64,000 nt of DNA from Thioalkalivibrio sp. XN279 (GTDB lineage Bacteria > Pseudomonadota > Gammaproteobacteria > Steroidobacterales > XN24). The notes beneath the pieces are model-generated. The model ran no database searches, was not told the DNA's origin, and worked only from the letters and a program-made list of their open reading frames with translations. Shown one piece after another: positions 59,140 through 64,000 of this stretch; the stretch's first letter is position 1, and each line of letters begins with the position of its first letter. Made by a program: the position numbers and the translations under genes. Where the stretch lies: the NCBI RefSeq assembly GCF_011089885.1, contig NZ_JAANBD010000028.1, forward strand, positions 62,001 through 126,000. The letters run 5' to 3'.

Positions 59140-59341
59140 ATTAACAATCGACGGCGACGAAGCAACAACCCTGGCTCGCGGTGCAGTCCTATAGCTTGCA
59201 GACGATCACTCTGAACGGGACATCGGGATCGTCGCGAATGAAGCCGCCGTGGGCCTTTGGGTTATGACATATTTCGTCGATGGAACCGTTCTGTGACGGA
59301 CTGCGAGATTTCTTGAGCAAGCGATTGAATATACTGAACCG

Positions 59342-60319
59342 ATGTCAATTTCACCCGGAACCCAGGCCCGGCACACGCCGTCCAGGCGCTATGTCCTGAT
59401 CTCACCCTGCCGCAACGAGGCGCAATACATGCGGCAGACCCTGGACAGCGTCATCGCGCAGTCCGCAGCGCCCACGAAGTGGGTGATTGTGGATGATGGC
59501 TCGACTGATGAAACTCCATCGATCCTGGCGGAGTACGCGGCCAAGTACCCCTGGATCCAGGTGGTGACCCGCAAGGACCGCGGACGCCGCGCGGTCGGGC
59601 CCGGAGTGATAGAGGCCTTCTACGACGGCTATGCCGCCATCACCCCTCACGACTTCGACTACGTCTGCAAGCTGGACCTCGACCTTCGCCTGCCGCCGCG
59701 ATACTTCGAGATCCTGATGGAGCGCATGGAAGCCGACGCGCGCATCGCCACCTGCAGCGGCAAGGCCTACATCGAACGCGACGGCGAGCTGCTATTCGAG
59801 CGCCACGGCGACGACACGTCTCTCGGCATGACCAAGTTCTACCGGGTAGACCGCTTCGAGGCCATCGGCGGATTCGTACGAGAGGTGATGTGGGACGGGA
59901 TCGACTGTCACATGTGCCGGATGCACGGCTGGATCGCCTGCAGCTGGGACGGGCCGGAGCTCCGGTTCGTGCACCTGCGGCCGATGGGTTCCAGCCAGCA
60001 AGGCATCTACACCGGCCGCATGCGCCATGGTTACGGTCAGTACTTCATGGGCACAGGATTCGTTTACATGCTCGCGAGCGCAGCGTCTCGGCTCAATGAG
60101 AAGCCATATGTCCTCGGGAGCTTGGCGATGATGTTGGGCTGGCTGCAAAGCGCCCTCAAGCGCGCGCCGCGTTACGAAAATCTGAAGTTCCGCAGGTTCC
60201 TGCGGCGCTATCACTGGCGGGTGTTGACGGCGGGGAAACAACGGGCCATCGAGGAACTTGCCGCCGTCACATCACCCCCTCGAAATCCCTCGCCACCTCC
60301 AGGATCGGCCGCCGATTAA
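59342..60319 (+). CDS. family 2 glycosyltransferase
   Basis: 325 residues. GT-A fold: LISPCRNEAQYMRQTLDSVI, WVIVDDGSTDETPSIL, the DXD region in YVCKLDLDLRLPPRYFEIL, and acceptor-side FEAIGGFVREVMWDGIDCHM. The C-terminus has a hydrophobic stretch (YVLGSLAMMLGWLQSAL) that may contact the membrane. Likely adds a sugar to a lipid-linked exopolysaccharide unit. Its last 53 bases overlap the convergent radical SAM gene. Confidence 0.9.
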   Translation: MSISPGTQARHTPSRRYVLISPCRNEAQYMRQTLDSVIAQSAAPTKWVIVDDGSTDETPSILAEYAAKYPWIQVVTRKDRGRRAVGPGVIEAFYDGYAAITPHDFDYVCKLDLDLRLPPRYFEILMERMEADARIATCSGKAYIERDGELLFERHGDDTSLGMTKFYRVDRFEAIGGFVREVMWDGIDCHMCRMHGWIACSWDGPELRFVHLRPMGSSQQGIYTGRMRHGYGQYFMGTGFVYMLASAASRLNEKPYVLGSLAMMLGWLQSALKRAPRYENLKFRRFLRRYHWRVLTAGKQRAIEELAAVTSPPRNPSPPPGSAAD

Positions 60320-61796
60320 TCGCGTGCACTTCGCTCAGCACGCTGTCGACGGCCCGCAGATACTTCCGGGACGCAGCCGCAAGTAGGCGATGCTCCATCT
60401 GCGCCATACGGTGATTCGGCCGGACATCTGCAACGCCGGGGAAAGCCTGCGGACGTTTCATCCACTGGCGATGAAACACCGTGCCGGTCATGATCTGAAA
60501 CCGGTTCAGGTTGATGCGGTCGATGCAGTCACGATGCACACGCAAGAAGTCTCGCGTCGTCTCGAGATCCTTAGGCGTCTCTCCCGGATACCCGATGATC
60601 ATCGTCGTCCGCACACTGATCCCGGCGTCACGCGCGTCCCGAAGACGTGCTGAGGTCACCTCCAAGTCGGTGCCTTTCTTCATCGCGTCCAGAAGACGCT
60701 GGCTGCCGCTTTCCAGCCCGGTCGTCAGGCGTACCATCCCGGCCCGCGCCGCCCGCAGCGCCTCGCCGCTAAGGCCGTTAGCGCCCTGGGCGTCGATGTG
60801 TACCGCACCGATCCAGCGCGCGCCCGGCACCACGGCCTGGAAACGCTCGATAAGTGCATGCCACAGCTCGAGGTTCGAGTTGAGCTTCAGGTCGGTGAAA
60901 GCGAACAGCTTGGTCCCGTAGCGCTCCGACTGGACGCGCAACCCCTCGAGCACGGACTCCGGCGAGCGCGAGCGGTAGGTGCGGCCGGCGGCCGTGACGA
61001 TATCCGAACAGAACGTACACACGCCCCAACCACAACCTCGCCCGGTGATCACCGGGATGATCCGATTAGGATACCGATCCCAGGGAAAATCCGAAAAATC
61101 CGGAAACGGCACCCCATCGAGGTCGCGTCGTGGCGGGGCTATGCCGTCCCTAGGCCCGCCCTCGCCGCGTAGCCACAGCCCCTGGAACTTCGCAAGATCG
61201 TCGCCGAGCAGCATTGCCTCCAGGATTGCCGGCACTTCCGTCTCGAGCTCTCCTGCAGCAAGGGCCGTCACACCATTGATCGCCAGCCACTCTAGCGCCA
61301 CGTTCGGCTGGGTGAACCCGGCGCTGCCGAGCAGCAAAGGTATGCCGCGTCCCCTACATGCGGCTGCCATCGCCTGGCACAAGGGAAGATACATCAGGTA
61401 GGTGGAGACCAAGACCGCGTCCACACGAGGTTCCTGGTCGAGCCGTTCCTCGAAAAGCCGGGCGACGCGACGCGTTGCCCGGGCCAACTGGGGAGCAAGC
61501 AAGGACGCCACTCCGGCACGGATACGCTTGGCCCAAGGACGCGGTGACACGGCGCAGCGATACCCCAGCCGCGCCGCCAATAGGCTCCATGGGCTGGCCG
61601 GCTGCTCACGCACCACCCCGGACACACCGGTCAAGAAGGGCGAGAAGACATCGACGTCCCACCCGGCGCCGCGCAGCACAGCCACAAAGTACCCAACTGA
61701 ATGGGTCGGGTAGCGGGCAGAGTTATTCAGATCGGCGACCAGCACCCGCCGGCGGCGCTTATGTCCATTCATTGTTTCGCAGGCATCCTTTCCCAC
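60267..61796 (-). CDS. B12-binding-type radical SAM protein
   Basis: 509 residues. The N-terminal Rossmann-like region (RVLVADLNNSARYPTHSVGY, then VDAVLVSTYLMYLPLCQAM) resembles a cobalamin-binding domain but lacks a clear DxHxxG, so cofactor binding is uncertain. The radical SAM cluster site is TGRGCGWGVCTFCSD, spaced CX4CX2C as in several B12-type subfamilies. SAM-binding parts include TTGLESGSQRLLDAMKKGTD and TTMIIGYPGETPKDLE. A start at ATG 61772 is equally likely. In a polysaccharide locus it may methylate or rearrange a sugar or lipid, but the substrate is unknown. Confidence 0.82.
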   Translation of the reverse strand: MGKDACETMNGHKRRRRVLVADLNNSARYPTHSVGYFVAVLRGAGWDVDVFSPFLTGVSGVVREQPASPWSLLAARLGYRCAVSPRPWAKRIRAGVASLLAPQLARATRRVARLFEERLDQEPRVDAVLVSTYLMYLPLCQAMAAACRGRGIPLLLGSAGFTQPNVALEWLAINGVTALAAGELETEVPAILEAMLLGDDLAKFQGLWLRGEGGPRDGIAPPRRDLDGVPFPDFSDFPWDRYPNRIIPVITGRGCGWGVCTFCSDIVTAAGRTYRSRSPESVLEGLRVQSERYGTKLFAFTDLKLNSNLELWHALIERFQAVVPGARWIGAVHIDAQGANGLSGEALRAARAGMVRLTTGLESGSQRLLDAMKKGTDLEVTSARLRDARDAGISVRTTMIIGYPGETPKDLETTRDFLRVHRDCIDRINLNRFQIMTGTVFHRQWMKRPQAFPGVADVRPNHRMAQMEHRLLAAASRKYLRAVDSVLSEVHAINRRPILEVARDFEGVM

Positions 61797-62070
61797 AATC
61801 GACCAACGCTCAGCTCGTCACTCGCACCGGCCGTCGCGCTCAAGGACCACCCGATGCTCCATTGAGCCTAAGTAAACCGCAACTGGACTCAGTCTGCCAA
61901 CCCCCGACAATCTGATCGGCACCGGCTTCGAGTCTCGTCCCGCTACTTCGTTTCGTGTACTGGTACAGATCGGGCAAGTGATTGCGCTTTACACTGGAAG
62001 TTGCCCGTGCCGGAGGGCTGCGACATATTGGAGAGGCTGCCAGGCGAAGAGATGCCTGTAGATTCGGGGC

Positions 62071-62976
62071 TCATCCAGCCTTTCGACGAATGCTTCGGGC
62101 GCGTAGACGTCGGCCAATGGATGCCACGAGCGGAATCTTGGTAAGTGCGGGGATGGCCCTGGCCAGCAAATCGATGCCGCGCGATGTTTCGATGATCGGA
62201 CCCCTGAGGTCGCCGTAGTGCACACCCCGCCCGAATACCTTTCGGTGATCGACGCCTTGATCGAGGCCGGAATAAACGAAGCCCCGTTCATTAGCGCTCA
62301 TTGGGCCGCTATGCGGATGACAATCACGGATGGCGTCGATTTCCAGTGAATACGCGATCGGCCCCGTCAAGCGTAACGTCCCCCCACCAGCCATACCAAG
62401 ACGGAAAGGCGAGTAGCTATCGATGTTCTGGAGCACGCGGTCGATCACTGCGCGAAGATACGGGTGTCCGGGCACTGTGACGATTACCCATTGCGCGAAT
62501 TCCCCGTTCGGCAAGTGAGCGACCTCGGGCAGAAACGATCTCAGGAAGGCGTTGGCACTAGGGGTTCTCGAACCCGCCATCATGTGTGGAAAATGTAACA
62601 ATAAAAATCTGTCTTCGGGGCGAATCGCCGAGTCGAGGGGGCGGTCGCAGGTCGACTTAATGTCGAGATAGACACCGCCCTGTGCGTAGAGGGCCAGATA
62701 GCGAAGCAGATCGGATCGTGCCGCATAATATTCCGGACGGATGCGACGATAACGCGAGAGGATCTCCGAGCCGTAGGTCTCTCCGATGAACGCTTCTGCC
62801 CGAGGCGAATCCCAGAAGCTATAGATCCAATGCGGATTGGCCGCGCGCAAAGCATCGCGCACGGCGCGTACCGGTGCAGGGATGGCTGCCTCTCCTATCA
62901 GGAAATGCTGATGCAGTATGCGCGGGATCGACCCACCCATGGGAACGTCCGGAAGACTGAAGTATTTTCTCCGCAT
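62071..62976 (-). CDS. glycosyltransferase, GT32/capsular-polysaccharide type (copy 2)
   Basis: 301 residues, paralogous to the gene at 56379: SIPRILHQHFLIGEAAIP, RPEYYAARSDLLRYLALYAQ, GGVYLDIKSTCDRPLDSAI, PGHPYLRAVIDRVLQNIDSY and GPIAYSLEIDAI all align, including the LDIK variant of the D-x-D motif. Likely acts in the same polysaccharide pathway on a different linkage. The gap before it (61797-62070) shows no gene. Confidence 0.82.
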   Translation of the reverse strand: MRRKYFSLPDVPMGGSIPRILHQHFLIGEAAIPAPVRAVRDALRAANPHWIYSFWDSPRAEAFIGETYGSEILSRYRRIRPEYYAARSDLLRYLALYAQGGVYLDIKSTCDRPLDSAIRPEDRFLLLHFPHMMAGSRTPSANAFLRSFLPEVAHLPNGEFAQWVIVTVPGHPYLRAVIDRVLQNIDSYSPFRLGMAGGGTLRLTGPIAYSLEIDAIRDCHPHSGPMSANERGFVYSGLDQGVDHRKVFGRGVHYGDLRGPIIETSRGIDLLARAIPALTKIPLVASIGRRLRARSIRRKAG

Positions 62977-63179
62977 GGTCTTGGCCTGCTACGGTGTCAC
63001 CTGAAACTAGGCCTCTAGAATTTCCTGGGGCCGTTTGCACTGACAATTTTCGAATAATGCACACTATGTCAGGTAGCCCAGCGGCGAATGTAGCGCAACT
63101 ACCAAATTTCAATTTTCCGCCTATCCCCCCGAGGCTCAGGAACTGGTTCACAATCAAGCAATCGAGCCAAGGATATACG

Positions 63180-63345
63180 TCAGACGACTCCATATGCCCT
63201 TGATCCAATGGATTCCATCGTCGCGCGAAGTCGAGTCTGATACCCTGCTCCCCGACCCATTGTTCGAAGGCTTTCCATTGTTCGAGGGCTTTCGCGAGAG
63301 GCTCGGAGCCGTGGTCCACTCTCACCGATGTCGGTTGGGGGCCGT
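63180..63345 (-). mobile_element. IS3-family transposase remnant
   Basis: On the minus strand a short frame reads VRVDHGSEPLAKALEQW, a small duplication, then EQGIRLDFARRWNPLDQG, matching the DDE region of IS3-type OrfB (typical R-V-D-N-G-P-E-F and L-D-F-S-R-P-G-K-P). Upstream coding is shifted to other frames, and homology stops after about 45 residues. No intact terminal repeats are seen. The neighbourhood 62977-63543 holds no intact gene. Confidence 0.7.
63258..63293. repeat. 18-base tandem duplication in the IS remnant
   Basis: CATTGTTCGAAGGCTTTC is followed at once by CATTGTTCGAGGGCTTTC, one base different. It adds six codons (KAFEQW type) to the transposase remnant. Confidence 0.85.
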
Positions 63346-63543
63346 GCCGAGCATCTGCGCCAAGACCGCTGGAACCTTATAGCCCGTGAGCCGGAAGCCG
63401 AATTCAATTGGCGGAATCCCGCGACTCAAGTCATATACTGCCCAGCATACGAAATGGCCCACCACCAAAGTTCGTTTGACGAGATCGGTTGACGGAAGGG
63501 TGGAGTGAAAGCCTAGACGTCTGCCAACGTTGCAAAAGTGATC

Positions 63544-64000
63544 ATGGACGCGCACAAAAATACCCCCAACCAAAAGCGAGATCAACGATTGGGCCTTCTC
63601 GGTCGAGCAGTGATCATCACGCCTGCAGGAGCCGGTGGCCTTGGGGATCAGGCCATGTTGGATGTAGCCGCTCAAGAATTGATCCAACAAGGTTATAGCG
63701 TTTCGCTACTCCCAAATCCCACCTCCATTCGCGCGTCGGTTACGCAGCTTTCGATCAAGGGCGGGATCAAAGAAAAACTAAGGATCGTAGCCACGATGCT
63801 GCGGGCCCGCCGTGTCATCGTTATCGGCGCGGATATCATCGACGGCGGATACGGCGCCACGCAGATCCTTCGAAGATTGCGATTAGCCCGTCTCGCCAGC
63901 CTGTTTGGCGGTCGTACACGCGTGATCGGCAGCAGTTTTTCGGCCAATCCCAACCCCGATGTCATCGCCTTCATCAAAGAAGCTAATTGGCTTGAGATAT
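63544..64000 (+). CDS. polysaccharide pyruvyl transferase family protein (5' part)
   Basis: 152 codons up to the window edge. AVIITPAGAGGLGDQAMLDV near residue 23, RARRVIVIGADIIDGGYGAT near residue 92 and GGRTRVIGSSFSANPNPDVI are the N-terminal landmarks of the CsaB/ExoV-like family, which adds ketal-linked pyruvate to cell-wall or exopolysaccharide sugars using PEP. ATG 63544 is used; a GTG two codons earlier is possible. The rest lies outside the window. Confidence 0.8.
   Translation, partial: MDAHKNTPNQKRDQRLGLLGRAVIITPAGAGGLGDQAMLDVAAQELIQQGYSVSLLPNPTSIRASVTQLSIKGGIKEKLRIVATMLRARRVIVIGADIIDGGYGATQILRRLRLARLASLFGGRTRVIGSSFSANPNPDVIAFIKEANWLEI

Noticed and set aside
59187-59205. TGGCTCGCGGTGCA as a sigma-54 promoter for the GT2 gene
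   Set aside because: The -24 to -12 spacing is two bases short and the -24 block is imperfect.
59305-59325. AGATTTCTTGAGC shared with the repeat at 20515
   Set aside because: A 13-base match, but no palindromic arms surround it here; treated as coincidence, with low weight as a third family-2 site.
63322-63690. 122-codon minus-strand open frame
   Set aside because: It overlaps the well-supported pyruvyl transferase start on the other strand; apart from an out-of-frame piece of IS3 homology at its end, no family is recognised.

Overview
The window is 64 kb of GC-rich DNA, with a visibly lower GC content in the last 8 kb, and looks like a gammaproteobacterial chromosome. Evidence for this is the block rseP-dxr-cdsA-uppS-frr-pyrH-tsf-rpsB divergent from map-glnD-dapC-dapD, a pst/pho module with PhoB-type boxes, a tsaB-yoaA pair, PBP1B, and typA next to galE. 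PEP-CTERM proteins, sigma-54 promoters and c-di-GMP riboswitches point to an environmental, exopolysaccharide- or biofilm-forming lineage (Chromatiales/Xanthomonadales-like). I cannot name the genus.

1-13 kb: housekeeping. The minus strand carries isoprenoid (dxr, uppS), phospholipid (cdsA), translation (frr, tsf, rpsB), UMP kinase and envelope-stress protease (rseP) genes. The plus strand carries map, glnD and the succinylase-branch lysine genes dapC and dapD. 13-24.5 kb: phosphate. pstS-pstC-pstA-pstB-phoU lies behind a Pho box, and phoB-phoR and a second phoU lie nearby, with dapE, dsbB and a CYTH protein between them. Two pairs of structured repeats sit in the gaps at 12.8-13.3 kb and 20.2-20.6 kb. 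24.5-35.3 kb: tsaB, a YoaA-type helicase, a TPR-like lipoprotein, mrcB, a phasin/histone-like protein, a class III cyclase with an FHA domain, a methyltransferase, an M28 peptidase and a hemerythrin.

35-55 kb: a region peppered with at least ten copies of a short REP-like palindrome (core GGGGTCAGACCCC), two of them inside genes (dusA and galE). It also holds a wHTH/nucleotidyltransferase pair resembling AbiE-type toxin-antitoxin, a decayed secreted-protein gene cut at a REP copy, a 1,182-residue PAS/GAF/GGDEF/EAL protein, typA, galE and three PEP-CTERM genes. Each PEP-CTERM gene has a sigma-54 promoter of the form TGGCAYG-N4-NTGCA and an upstream dyad of the form YGTC-N9-KACR. A lipoprotein gene at 50 kb is preceded by two tandem c-di-GMP-I (GEMM) riboswitches and a hairpin that covers both its Shine-Dalgarno sequence and start codon. 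A fitAB-like pair has an internally deleted toxin.

56-64 kb: a polysaccharide locus of lower GC with two GT32-type glycosyltransferases, a WecG/TagA-type transferase, a GT2 enzyme, a B12-type radical SAM protein, a broken beta-barrel-like gene, an IS3 remnant and, at the right edge, a polysaccharide pyruvyl transferase. The parts fit one picture: c-di-GMP, and possibly cAMP, signalling and sigma-54 controlling secreted PEP-CTERM and FN3 proteins beside an exopolysaccharide cluster. No exosortase or PrsK/PrsR gene lies inside the window.
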